Source: Limobrevibacterium gyesilva (lineage in GTDB: Bacteria > Pseudomonadota > Alphaproteobacteria > Acetobacterales > Acetobacteraceae). Taken from it: 64,000 nt of DNA. Where the stretch lies: the NCBI RefSeq assembly GCF_025989185.1, contig NZ_JAPDNT010000008.1:62001-126000 (forward strand), in the 5' to 3' direction. The position numbers and the translations under genes were made by a program. Numbering within the stretch: the stretch's first letter is position 1; each line of letters begins with the position of its first letter. Shown piece after piece: positions 40,728 to 50,008 of the stretch. Under the pieces are notes generated by a model. That model did not search any database and was not told the DNA's origin. It saw nothing but the letters and a program-made list of their open reading frames with translations.

Positions 40728-41534
40728 ATGCCCGAACTGCCGGATGTCGAGATCTTCAGGCGGCTGGTGCAACGGCACGGAGTCGGCCACCTCATCTCCC
40801 ACGTGGCCGTCCACGACCCCGACAGCCTGGAGGGCGCGTCCGCCGCGTCGCTGCAGCGGCGGCTGAACGGCAAGCGCCTGCATTCGTGCCGGCGTCACGG
40901 CAAGCACCTGTTCATCGATATCGCCGACGCCGGCGCGCTCGCCATGCATTTCGGCACCAACGGCTCGCTGCAACACCTCGGGCGGGACCAGGCCGACCCG
41001 CCCTCCGTCCGGCTGAGCCTCGATCTCGCCGATGACGGTCGCCTGGCCTACGTCAATCCAAGGCGCATCGGCCGCGTGCGCCTGGTGGACAGCACCGAAG
41101 CCTTCATCGCCGAATCGCAACTGGGGCCCGACGCGCTCGATCCCGCATTCGATGCGGCGGAATTCGCGGCTTCCCTTGCCGGCCGCAAGCAGGCGATCAA
41201 GGCGGTCCTGATGGACCAGACGCGCATGGCCGGGATCGGCAACATCTATGCGGACGAGATCCTGTTCCAGGCCCGTTTGCACCCCGACACACCCGCCGCG
41301 ACAGTGGATCGCGCCGCGACGCGCCGCCTGTTCGACGCGATGCGGTTTGTGCTGCAGACGGCGATCGATTGCGGCGCGGGGGCCGAGGCCTTCACCGATC
41401 GCCTGCCGCCCGGGTTCCTGCTGCCTCAGCGTCACGCCGGCGGTCACTGCCCACGCTGCGGCACAGCGCTCCAGGTCGACAGGCGCGGCGGCCGCACGGG
41501 CTACCACTGCCCGGCCTGCCAGCCGGGCGGCTGA
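40728..41534 (+). CDS. mutM: Formamidopyrimidine-DNA glycosylase (Fpg/MutM family)
   Basis: A 268-residue base-excision repair glycosylase. It starts MPELPDVE with the catalytic Pro2 and Glu3, has the Lys of CRRHGKHLF, the helix-two-turn-helix segment MAGIGNIYADEILFQA and a C-terminal zinc finger (CPRCG...YHCPAC). The start is fixed by the obligate N-terminal Pro and by GGAG upstream. An ATG further upstream would bury Pro2 and is rejected. It follows the ACP gene by 111 bp and may or may not belong to the low-oxygen operon. It may be an Fpg/Nei-like paralogue rather than the housekeeping enzyme. Confidence 0.92.
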   Translation: MPELPDVEIFRRLVQRHGVGHLISHVAVHDPDSLEGASAASLQRRLNGKRLHSCRRHGKHLFIDIADAGALAMHFGTNGSLQHLGRDQADPPSVRLSLDLADDGRLAYVNPRRIGRVRLVDSTEAFIAESQLGPDALDPAFDAAEFAASLAGRKQAIKAVLMDQTRMAGIGNIYADEILFQARLHPDTPAATVDRAATRRLFDAMRFVLQTAIDCGAGAEAFTDRLPPGFLLPQRHAGGHCPRCGTALQVDRRGGRTGYHCPACQPGG

Positions 41535-41612
41535 TGGCGCCGCGGCCATGGATGATCCGGGTCAATGCGGCCCATCGGCACCCCGGCCGGCGCCGGCCGG
41601 TCCGTCCGCCGG

Positions 41613-41747
41613 TCAGGCGGCCTGGATATGCATCCCGGGCGCGCTGCTGAAAATCGGGCGGGTGGCGGAAGGCGCCAGCGCCGCCGCCAGTACGGCCGCA
41701 ATCGCCAGCGCGAACATCAGGGCGATCGACCTCGACATGTCTGACAT
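41613..41747 (-). CDS. Small hypothetical membrane protein
   Basis: A 44-residue frame with one hydrophobic helix (SIALMFALAIAAVLAAALA) and a short polar tail. A purine-rich AAGGGG lies somewhat far upstream of the ATG. I do not recognise the family. It may be a single-pass membrane peptide or an N-terminally anchored exported peptide. Coding status is uncertain. Confidence 0.45.
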   Translation of the reverse strand: MSDMSRSIALMFALAIAAVLAAALAPSATRPIFSSAPGMHIQAA

Positions 41748-42024
41748 CTGATTCGGATCCCCTTGGTTCGGGCAGGCGCCTCTCGTGGACCGTCCGTCGC
41801 GCCCGCCCGTCGCGGGATCTGGCGGCACCGCAGGTTAAGGTTGCATCAACGGATTGAACGCCGTGGCGGCCGGCAAACCGGGCCGTTGAATTGTGAACGA
41901 ATGTTGTGGAGTTCGGCCCCGCTGTGGCAAATGAGGGGCTTCGGCAGACGCGACGCTACCGGGAGTCCCACGGGATGCCCTGGCGAAGGCGGCACGCCAC
42001 GCCTTCGACGGTTAGGGCAGGGCT

Positions 42025-44673
42025 TTGGCATCAGGCACAGGCGGGCAGGGCTGGGCAATCGCGCCACCGGTGACGGACGACCGCGCCGCGAAGCCACAGG
42101 GCGGCAAGCCGGGCGACCCGGTGCGGCTGTTCGTCGTTGCCGCCGCTGCCTTCCTGTTGTGCCTCCTGACTGCCTGTGGCGTGCTGCTGCTGGGTGAACA
42201 GGCCAGCGCGCGCCGCAGCAGCGCAACCCTCGTTCGCGCCATGGCCGCCACCCTGGCCGCCGAAGTGAAGGCAGGCACCGGCAGAGCCGAGGCCATGCTC
42301 AGCGACTTCGATTCGTCGGCCGATGACCAGGCGCTGGCCCGCCGCATTGCCGGGCGGCCGCTGGTGCGCGCGCTGCTCGTCACCGACGCCTCCGGCATCG
42401 TGGCGCGTGCCTCGGACCCCGTGCTGATCGGGCTCGACCTCGGCGCCAGCCCCTGGTTCGCGCCGTTGCTGGCCGGTGCGTCCGACACCATCGCCGGCAC
42501 GCCGATGCCGGATGCTGCCAACCCCTCCCGCCGGCTGCTGCCGCTGGCCCGCCGCACCGCGCCGCATGGCGCGATCGTGGCACTGCTCGACCCCGCCGCA
42601 CTGCTGTCGGGTCTGCAGGTCGAGGCTGCCTCGCCGGGCCTGGACGTGGCGCTCTATTCCGCGGACAGCGTCCTGCTCGCCGCCACCGACCCCGCCGCCC
42701 CGATCGGCGTGCGCCAGCGCACCGTCTGGTTCGCCCGGCCGCCGGGCGAGAACCACCCTGCCGGCGTCTGGCAGGGGCCCGAGGCCGGCGCCGGCAGCCG
42801 CGACGTGCTCGCTGCCGTTGCCGCGGTCCCCGGCGCCCCGCTGCTGGTGACCGTGGCACGCCCGACCGCCGTCATCCGGACCGAGGCGCGGCAGGCCGCT
42901 CTCCCGGTCATGCTCGGCCTCACTGCCGCCGGGGCCGCGGCGCTGATGGGCATGGCCGGCCTGCTGCGCCAAGCCCTGCACCAACGCCGCCGCGCCGACG
43001 CGCTGGACGCCAGCGAGCGCGCCGCCCAGGCCGCCGGCAGCGCCAAGATGGATTTCCTGGCGTCGATGAGCCACGAGATCCGCACCCCGATGAACGGCGT
43101 GATCGGCATGGCCGGCCTGCTGCTGGACACGCGGCTCGACTCCGAGCAACGGCGCTACACCGAAACCATCCGCAATTCCGGCGAGCACCTGCTGACCGTC
43201 ATCAACGACATCCTCGACTTCTCCCGCCTGGAAGCGCAGGGCATCGAGCTCGAATCCGCCCCGTTCATCGTCGAGGAGGAGGTGGCGAGGGTCGCCGACC
43301 TGTTCGCCCCCGCCGCCGCGGCCAAGGGGGTCGAGATCGTCTGCCGCTTCGCCGACACCCTGCCCGCGACCGTCACCGGCGATCCCGGCCGCTTCCGCCA
43401 AGTGCTGCTCAACCTGGTCGGCAACGCCATGAAGTTCACGGAGAAGGGCTGGATCGAGATCGCCCTTGACGGACGCCCGCAGCCGGAGGGCGGCCTCCTG
43501 CTTGAGTGCGCAGTCACCGACACCGGCATCGGCATCGACCCCGCCCGCCTGCCGCTGCTGTTCGAGCGCTTCAGCCAGGCCGACGCCTCCATCTCCCGCC
43601 AGTTCGGCGGCACCGGCCTCGGCCTCGCCATCTGCCGGCGGCTTGTCACCGCCATGGGCGGCTCGATCAGCGCCGCCCCGCGTCCGCGCGCCGGGTCTGG
43701 CAGCGGCAGCGAGTTCCGCTTCTCGATCCTGGTCCGGCCGGCCGATGGCCCGCCGCCCCCCGAGCTGCTGCCTCTGAGCGGCCGGCGCTGCCTCGTGCTC
43801 GACGACCTGCCGGTCAACCGGGAGGTGCTGACACGCCAGCTCGGCGCCCTCGGCGCCCAGGCCGAGGCGGCGGCAGATGCGCCCACCGCACTTGGCATGC
43901 TTCGCGACGCCCGGGCCAACGGCGCTCCGTTCTGCCTCGTGCTCGTCGACCGCCTGCTGACGCCGGCCGGCGCGTCCGGCATGAACGGCCCCGACTTCGC
44001 CCGCGCCGTCCGCGCCGACCCCGCGCTGGCCGCAACAAGGCTGGTGCTGTGCGCTTCCGGCCAGTCCGCCGGAACGCCGGAACCGTACGCCCAGGCCCCG
44101 TTCGACGCACACCTGCGCAAGCCCGTCCTGATCTCCCGCCTGCGCGCCATGGCCGTCATGCTCGACACCCCCAACACCACCCTTCCCCTCTCCCCGCAAC
44201 GCGGGGAGAGGGAGGGTGAGGGGTCCCCACAGCGGGCGGCTGAGGGACCCCGCACGCTGACCCGGGCCGCCGACACCCCCCTGGCCGGCCTGCGCGTGCT
44301 GCTGGCCGAGGACAACCCCACCAACCAGCTCATCACCCGCACCTTGCTGCAACGGGCCGGCGCCACAGTGGAACTGGTGGCCGACGGCGCCTCCGCCGTC
44401 GCTGCGGCCGGCGCCAGCTCGTTCGACGTCGTGCTGATGGACCTGCAGATGCCCGGCATGGACGGCCTGGAAGCCGCCCGCGCCATCCGCGCCGGCGAGC
44501 CGCCCGGGCGGCGCCTGCGCATCATCGGCCTGACCGCCGCGATCGGCCCGGACACCGAACGCGCCTGCCGCGCCGCCGGCATGGACACGCATCTGGGCAA
44601 GCCGGTGTCGCGCGCCTACCTGCTGCGCACGCTCGCGGATCTGGCGCAGACGACCGGCCCCGACGCGGGATAG
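42025..44673 (+). CDS. Hybrid sensor histidine kinase with two receiver domains
   Basis: An 882-residue inner-membrane kinase. Transmembrane helices lie near 34-57 and 290-312, with a periplasmic sensor domain between them. HisKA follows with phospho-accepting His350 ([12 protein letters not shown]), then HATPase with N, G1 (DTGIGID) and G2 (GGTGLGLAI) boxes, a first receiver (LVLDDLPVN, Asp642) and a second (LLAEDNPTN, Asp806 in [11 protein letters not shown], then GKPV). Between the receivers, residues about 718-740 are encoded by a palindromic repeat. The TTG start is tentative; GTG at 42070 is an alternative. No cognate response regulator adjoins it directly. Confidence 0.9.
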   Translation: MASGTGGQGWAIAPPVTDDRAAKPQGGKPGDPVRLFVVAAAAFLLCLLTACGVLLLGEQASARRSSATLVRAMAATLAAEVKAGTGRAEAMLSDFDSSADDQALARRIAGRPLVRALLVTDASGIVARASDPVLIGLDLGASPWFAPLLAGASDTIAGTPMPDAANPSRRLLPLARRTAPHGAIVALLDPAALLSGLQVEAASPGLDVALYSADSVLLAATDPAAPIGVRQRTVWFARPPGENHPAGVWQGPEAGAGSRDVLAAVAAVPGAPLLVTVARPTAVIRTEARQAALPVMLGLTAAGAAALMGMAGLLRQALHQRRRADALDASERAAQAAGSAKMDFLASMSHEIRTPMNGVIGMAGLLLDTRLDSEQRRYTETIRNSGEHLLTVINDILDFSRLEAQGIELESAPFIVEEEVARVADLFAPAAAAKGVEIVCRFADTLPATVTGDPGRFRQVLLNLVGNAMKFTEKGWIEIALDGRPQPEGGLLLECAVTDTGIGIDPARLPLLFERFSQADASISRQFGGTGLGLAICRRLVTAMGGSISAAPRPRAGSGSGSEFRFSILVRPADGPPPPELLPLSGRRCLVLDDLPVNREVLTRQLGALGAQAEAAADAPTALGMLRDARANGAPFCLVLVDRLLTPAGASGMNGPDFARAVRADPALAATRLVLCASGQSAGTPEPYAQAPFDAHLRKPVLISRLRAMAVMLDTPNTTLPLSPQRGEREGEGSPQRAAEGPRTLTRAADTPLAGLRVLLAEDNPTNQLITRTLLQRAGATVELVADGASAVAAAGASSFDVVLMDLQMPGMDGLEAARAIRAGEPPGRRLRIIGLTAAIGPDTERACRAAGMDTHLGKPVSRAYLLRTLADLAQTTGPDAG
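44186..44212. repeat. Palindromic repeat inside kinase gene
   Basis: CCCTCTCCCCGC / GCGGGGAGAGGG, 12-bp arms with AAC loop, sits in the coding sequence between the two receiver domains and is read as LSPQRGERE. Almost the same palindrome occurs between genes at 58842-58866. Confidence 0.8.
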
Positions 44674-44731
44674 AGCGTGATCGCCACAGGTGGAATCACA
44701 CGGAGGCGTGAATCACGCGATAAAACAAAGA

Positions 44732-44777
44732 CCTAGAGCCTGATCGGAACGCCTATCGGTTCCGATCAGGCTCTAGG
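44732..44777. terminator. Bidirectional terminator hairpin
   Basis: Perfect 19-bp arms (44732-44750, 44759-44777; core GCCTGATCGGAAC) and an 8-nt loop lie between two convergent genes. A stretch TAAAACAAAG before the left arm gives a T-run for the minus-strand transcript. Confidence 0.8.
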
Positions 44778-44851
44778 CCGGGCAATGGCGTTCGACGTCG
44801 TGACGGGCGGCGCCGCTGCTGTCCGGCAGGCGCGCGGTCTGATCCGCCCGC

Positions 44852-46087
44852 CTACGCCGTGCGCGGCAGCATCGCCTTCAGCCTGTTGAACAGCCGGTCG
44901 TCGTCCACCGGCAGGTCAACGTGGTCGGCGCCGCGGTTGGCGGCATTGGGGTCGCGCATCCAGTCCTGCGGGAACAGCGCCACCGTGGTCTCCTTCGTCG
45001 CCCGCTGCGGCACCGGGAAGGCATTGGTCACCGCCGCCAGCAGCGCCGTGCACAGATCGCCGCCGGCGAGCCGGCCGAGATGGCTCAGTGGTGTAGGGCG
45101 GGCGTTGAACTTCAGGAACCACAGCTTGTTGGAGGCCTCGTCGCGCACGAAGTCGATTCCGCCGAAGCCGGTGAAGCCGAGCCGGCCCACCAGCTTGCGC
45201 GACGTGTCCGCCATGGTCCGGTCGTTGACCAGCCGCACCACGGTGCTCGCGCCCGTGCCGGGCGGGTGCACCACCTCGGCCACCGCGGCGATGCCGGCCA
45301 GCGCGCGGCCGTCATAGGCGACCACCGTGTATGTGGCGGGCCGGCCCGGCACATGCGCCTCGATCGCCAGCAGCGGCCCGTCCTGCAACGGTCTGGTCAG
45401 GTCACCGGCCAGGTGGAACCCGGTCAGCACGCTCCACAACGGGTAACGCACGGCCCTGCCCAGCCAGTGCGGCACGTCCTCCGGCTGGGTCAGGTCGCTG
45501 TAGGCGGCATGCAGTTCCGCCTGGTCGGCACACACGCGCACGCGGTCGCCGCCGGTGCGCCCCTCGCGGGTCAGCACCACCGGCCAGCCATGGTCGCGCG
45601 CGAACGCCTCCGCCACCTGCAGATAGGGCACGGGGGCGCTGGGCGGCGCCGCGATGCCCAGCGTCGCCGCCAGCTTGCGCGCCAGCGGCCGGCTGCTGCG
45701 GGCAGCGAAGCTGCGCGCCTCGCCCAGCGAGCGCAACAGGATCTCGCGCACCAGCGGCGGCATCGGCACCCGCAACTGCCCGCCCGGCCCGCGCGCGCCG
45801 TCCCAGGCATTGGCCAGGTTCTGCAGCAGGTGCACCGCCGCTTCGTCGCAGGGCACCACGATGCGCGGCTGGAATTCCAGGATGGTGCGCAGCACCGGCC
45901 GCAGCACGCCCAGGCGGACAAGCCCGGCCGACAGCGCGAAGCGGTATTCGATGTGGCTGGATTGCGCCAGCAGCCCGTCCGGGTCGGCGAGCACGCCGAC
46001 CTCGAAGCCCGCCTCGCGCAGGGCCCGGGGAAGGCGGGTGGGGCCGAACCAGTCGGCGAGGGCGACGAGCAGAATCCTGGGACGCAT
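44852..46087 (-). CDS. ATP-grasp domain protein
   Basis: A 411-residue ATP-grasp protein. The N-terminal part (RPRILLVALADWFGPTRLPRALREAGFEVGVL) is a pre-ATP-grasp fold. The middle carries VVLTREGRTGGDRV. The C-terminal metal/ATP site is GFGGIDFVRD, then LWFLKFNARPTPLSHLG (with Asn-Ala-Arg replacing the common ExNPR). Such enzymes ligate a carboxylate to an amine, for example in polymer or peptide modification. The start at 46087 is preferred over an upstream in-frame one, because that would cross into the sigma-54 promoter region of the divergent STAS gene. It is divergent from the STAS operon. Confidence 0.8.
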   Translation of the reverse strand: MRPRILLVALADWFGPTRLPRALREAGFEVGVLADPDGLLAQSSHIEYRFALSAGLVRLGVLRPVLRTILEFQPRIVVPCDEAAVHLLQNLANAWDGARGPGGQLRVPMPPLVREILLRSLGEARSFAARSSRPLARKLAATLGIAAPPSAPVPYLQVAEAFARDHGWPVVLTREGRTGGDRVRVCADQAELHAAYSDLTQPEDVPHWLGRAVRYPLWSVLTGFHLAGDLTRPLQDGPLLAIEAHVPGRPATYTVVAYDGRALAGIAAVAEVVHPPGTGASTVVRLVNDRTMADTSRKLVGRLGFTGFGGIDFVRDEASNKLWFLKFNARPTPLSHLGRLAGGDLCTALLAAVTNAFPVPQRATKETTVALFPQDWMRDPNAANRGADHVDLPVDDDRLFNRLKAMLPRTA

Positions 46088-46214
46088 GACCTCTGACAGT
46101 CCGGAACAATCATTTCGTATCACAAAGTCGTGGTCGGGGGAATTTTCTGGTGAAATCAGCCTCGCAGGCTGCATTGCATTCTGCGGCCATCCCACTGCAA
46201 ACTGCCGGTGTCGC

Positions 46215-46230
46215 TGGCGTGACTATTGCA
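46215..46230 (+). promoter_or_regulatory. Sigma-54 promoter of STAS-HPt-RR operon
   Basis: TGGCGTGACTATTGCA matches the -24/-12 consensus TGGCACG-N4-TTGCA, with GG and GC exactly ten bases apart. It lies 35 bp before the STAS start codon. Confidence 0.75.
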
Positions 46231-46265
46231 CCGTCAAAGCGAAACCAGTGGCCGGAGTGCGGAAG

Positions 46266-46619
46266 ATGTTCGAGCGGATCGCGAGCGAGAACGGGCGGGT
46301 TCGCCTGCAGCTGAAAGGCGCCCTCGACGCCGAAAGCTGGCTCGCGCTGCGCGACGGCTTCGCGGCGCTGGCCGCCGCGCCGGAAGGCGAGGTGGTGCTG
46401 GACCTGACCAATGTCAGCTTCATCGACGGCCCCGCCATCGGCGCCATCGCCTTCCTGTTCAAGCGCCTGCGCGCCAAGGGCCGCCGCCTCGTCGTCACCG
46501 GCGTGTCCGGGCAGCCACTGGCGCTGCTGCGCGAGCACGGGCTGGACGAGGTGCTCGGCCTGTCCGGCGACGACGCGCATGCGCGCCGCCGCTTCGGCCT
46601 GTCCTGGGTGGCGCCGTGA
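46266..46619 (+). CDS. STAS domain protein
   Basis: A 117-residue single STAS domain (anti-sigma-factor antagonist fold). The core VVLDLTNVSFIDGPAIGAI aligns with the SpoIIAA site, but the Ser that is normally phosphorylated (DSSG) is replaced by Gly-Pro (Asp54-Gly55-Pro56). It therefore probably binds a partner without Ser phosphorylation control. The ATG follows a GGAG-rich stretch. Its stop overlaps the HPt start (GTGA), so STAS, HPt and the response regulator form one coupled operon. Confidence 0.85.
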   Translation: MFERIASENGRVRLQLKGALDAESWLALRDGFAALAAAPEGEVVLDLTNVSFIDGPAIGAIAFLFKRLRAKGRRLVVTGVSGQPLALLREHGLDEVLGLSGDDAHARRRFGLSWVAP

Positions 46620-46959
46620 CCGGGACGCGCGGCTTCGCGGCCCAGCTTGCCGAGGATCTCGGCCCGGAGGACCTGCGCCATGTGCTGAACGTGTTCCGCG
46701 GCGACCTGGACCGGCTCAGCGAGGTGCTGCGCGTGTCCGCCGCCGCCGGCGATGGCGCCAGCTTCCGTCGCGCCGCCCACAGCCTGGCCGGGGCGGCGGG
46801 AGCGGTGGGCGCGCAGGCGCTGGAACAGGCCTGCCGGCTGGCGATGACCCGCGCCGATATCGGCGCCGCCCAGATGCCCGGCGTCGCCGCCGACATCGCT
46901 GCGCTGTGCCAGGGCGCCCTGGCCGAGCTTGCCGCCTTCGCCGGCGGGCTCGACCGCGC

Positions 46960-46963
<4 letters not shown>
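46616..46963 (+). CDS. Histidine phosphotransfer (HPt) protein
   Basis: A 115-residue free-standing HPt domain. The phospho-accepting His55 lies in RAAHSLAGAAGAVGAQ, the usual AHxLKGxAxxxGA pattern. It would relay phosphate between a hybrid kinase and the NtrC-type regulator encoded next, which its start overlaps. Candidate donors are the hybrid kinases at 42025 and 50009. The latter's own HPt-like tail lacks His, so an external HPt is needed. Confidence 0.88.
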
Positions 46964-48474
<1,511 letters not shown>

Positions 48475-48480
48475 GCGCCG

Positions 48481-49077
48481 CTACGCGCCTGCGCCCTGGC
48501 GGCGCCGGAGCAGCGCCAGGCCGGCGAGGCCCGCGGCGAGCACCGCCATCGCGGCGGGCTCGGGCACCGCTTGTGCCACCGAGGCGGTGACGATGCCCTG
48601 GGTGTAGGGGAGCACGCCGCCGTCCACCGGGCCGCTGATCGCGATGCCTGCCCCGCCGAAGTCTAGTGGGGAAAAAAAGGCCCCGAACCCCGACGCGGAA
48701 AAGGGCGTGGGGTCGCTGCCGCTGAACAGGACGCCGTCGACGCTATCGGCGATCAGGTAGAAAAGGCCGAGGTCGCCGGTGACATCGAGCATGGCGGTGA
48801 ACTCCGTCAGGTCGGCCGCCGTGAAGTCGTATTGCATGGTGTTGGCGCCACCGGCATCGCTTACCCACAAGGTGAAGCTGAACGACAACGGGTCGAATTC
48901 ATTCGAATTCGGATTGCCGGCGAAGGTGAACTGGCCGATGCCGGTGGCGATGCCGAGCGGCCCGTAATCGGCGTTGCCGTAGCCGTTGTAGCTGAAATCG
49001 ACGGTGGTCTGTGCTCGCGCGCTGCCGGCGCCCAGTGCCAGCGCCGCGACGAATGCCAGGCCGAGAATCCGCATCAT
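48481..49077 (-). CDS. PEP-CTERM sorting domain protein
   Basis: A 198-residue exported protein. It has a signal peptide (cleavage near ARA, residue 22), a low-complexity Gly/Asp/Ser-rich body and a C-terminal PEP-CTERM tripartite tail: VPEPAAMAVLAAGLAGL and then RRRQG. Such proteins are processed by exosortase and tied to exopolysaccharide. No exosortase is visible here. The neighbouring sugar transferase and sigma-54 activator resemble the PrsR-type control known for PEP-CTERM/EPS systems. Confidence 0.9.
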   Translation of the reverse strand: MMRILGLAFVAALALGAGSARAQTTVDFSYNGYGNADYGPLGIATGIGQFTFAGNPNSNEFDPLSFSFTLWVSDAGGANTMQYDFTAADLTEFTAMLDVTGDLGLFYLIADSVDGVLFSGSDPTPFSASGFGAFFSPLDFGGAGIAISGPVDGGVLPYTQGIVTASVAQAVPEPAAMAVLAAGLAGLALLRRRQGAGA

Positions 49078-49263
49078 ATCGTTCCGTTCCCTGATCCCGG
49101 GCCTCGACGTACGATGACGATCCCGTGAGCAAAGTTAACGTGCCTGTCAGGGCGAGAACAAGCTCAGACACGGGGCTTATTAATATTACGTTAACATTCA
49201 AAAGATTGCTCATTATTGCAAGAACGGCGCATCGCAAGGCGCCTCGCAAAATGCAAATCCGGC

Positions 49264-49279
49264 TGGCCCGGCATTTGCA
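49264..49279 (+). promoter_or_regulatory. Sigma-54 promoter of sugar transferase
   Basis: TGGCCCGGCATTTGCA matches TGGCACG-N4-TTGCA with one mismatch, GG and GC ten bases apart. It ends 39 bp before the ATG. The upstream stretch 49130-49260 is AT-rich and holds two GTTAAC palindromes (49134, 49190). Confidence 0.78.
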
Positions 49280-49318
49280 CACATCTGCGTTATCACCGCG
49301 ATGCAACGGAGTGAGCAG

Positions 49319-50005
49319 ATGTCCAACCGCAAGATGACCCGCGACGCGATCCCGGCCGCGGCACTGTTCGCGGGCAGCTACATCCCCGCATCCGTCGCCG
49401 GTACCAAGCGGGCGCTGGACATTTTCGCCGCACTGGTGCTGCTGCTGGTGACTGCGCCGCTGTGGCCGCTGATCGCGCTGGCCATCAAGCTCGACAGCCG
49501 CGGGCCGGTCATCTACCGGCAGATGCGGGTGGGCCGGGCCATGGCGGACCGGACCGAGCTGTTCATGATCCTCAAGTTCCGCTCCATGCGCGCCGACGCC
49601 GAGGCGCGCAGCGGCGCGGTGTGGGCGAGCCGGCGCGACCCGCGCATCACCCGCGTCGGCAGTGTCCTGCGCAAGACCCGGCTGGACGAGATCCCGCAGC
49701 TCGTCAACGTGCTGCGCGGCGACATGTCGCTGATCGGCCCGCGGCCGGAGCGGCCCGCCTTCTATCGCCGCCTCGAGCGGATCGCGCCGTTCTTCGCCGA
49801 CCGCACCGTGGGCCTGCGCCCCGGCATCACCGGGCTGGCCCAGGTGCGCCAGGGCTATGACAGCTGCGACGCCGACGTCGTGCGCAAGGTCGGGTTCGAC
49901 GCGGCCTATGCCATGCGGCTGTCCGACTTCCGCATCTGGGTGGTGTCGGACATCTCGATCATCCTGCGCACCTGCATCGTGATGGTGAGCGGCCGCGGCC
50001 AGTAG
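49319..50005 (+). CDS. Exopolysaccharide sugar transferase (undecaprenyl-phosphate type)
   Basis: A 228-residue bacterial sugar transferase that starts a polysaccharide repeat by loading sugar phosphate on the lipid carrier. An N-terminal helix (ALVLLLVTAPLWPLIALAI) anchors it. Then follow SRGPVIYRQMRVGR, ILKFRSMRADAEA, KTRLDEIPQLVNVLRGDMSLIGPRPERP (as separate motifs) and GLRPGITGLAQV. GGAG precedes the ATG at 49319. A sigma-54 promoter lies just upstream. No other polysaccharide genes are in the window apart from the PEP-CTERM neighbour. Confidence 0.93.
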   Translation: MSNRKMTRDAIPAAALFAGSYIPASVAGTKRALDIFAALVLLLVTAPLWPLIALAIKLDSRGPVIYRQMRVGRAMADRTELFMILKFRSMRADAEARSGAVWASRRDPRITRVGSVLRKTRLDEIPQLVNVLRGDMSLIGPRPERPAFYRRLERIAPFFADRTVGLRPGITGLAQVRQGYDSCDADVVRKVGFDAAYAMRLSDFRIWVVSDISIILRTCIVMVSGRGQ

Positions 50006-50008
50006 CAC

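Noticed and set aside
46155-46190. Sigma-54-like TGGCCGCAGAATGCA before the ATP-grasp gene (minus strand)
   Set aside because: Spacing is nine bases and the -24 element is poor.
49134-49158. Sigma-54-like GGCACG...TTTGC on the minus strand before the PEP-CTERM gene
   Set aside because: GG and GC are twelve bases apart instead of ten, so it is unlikely to be recognised.
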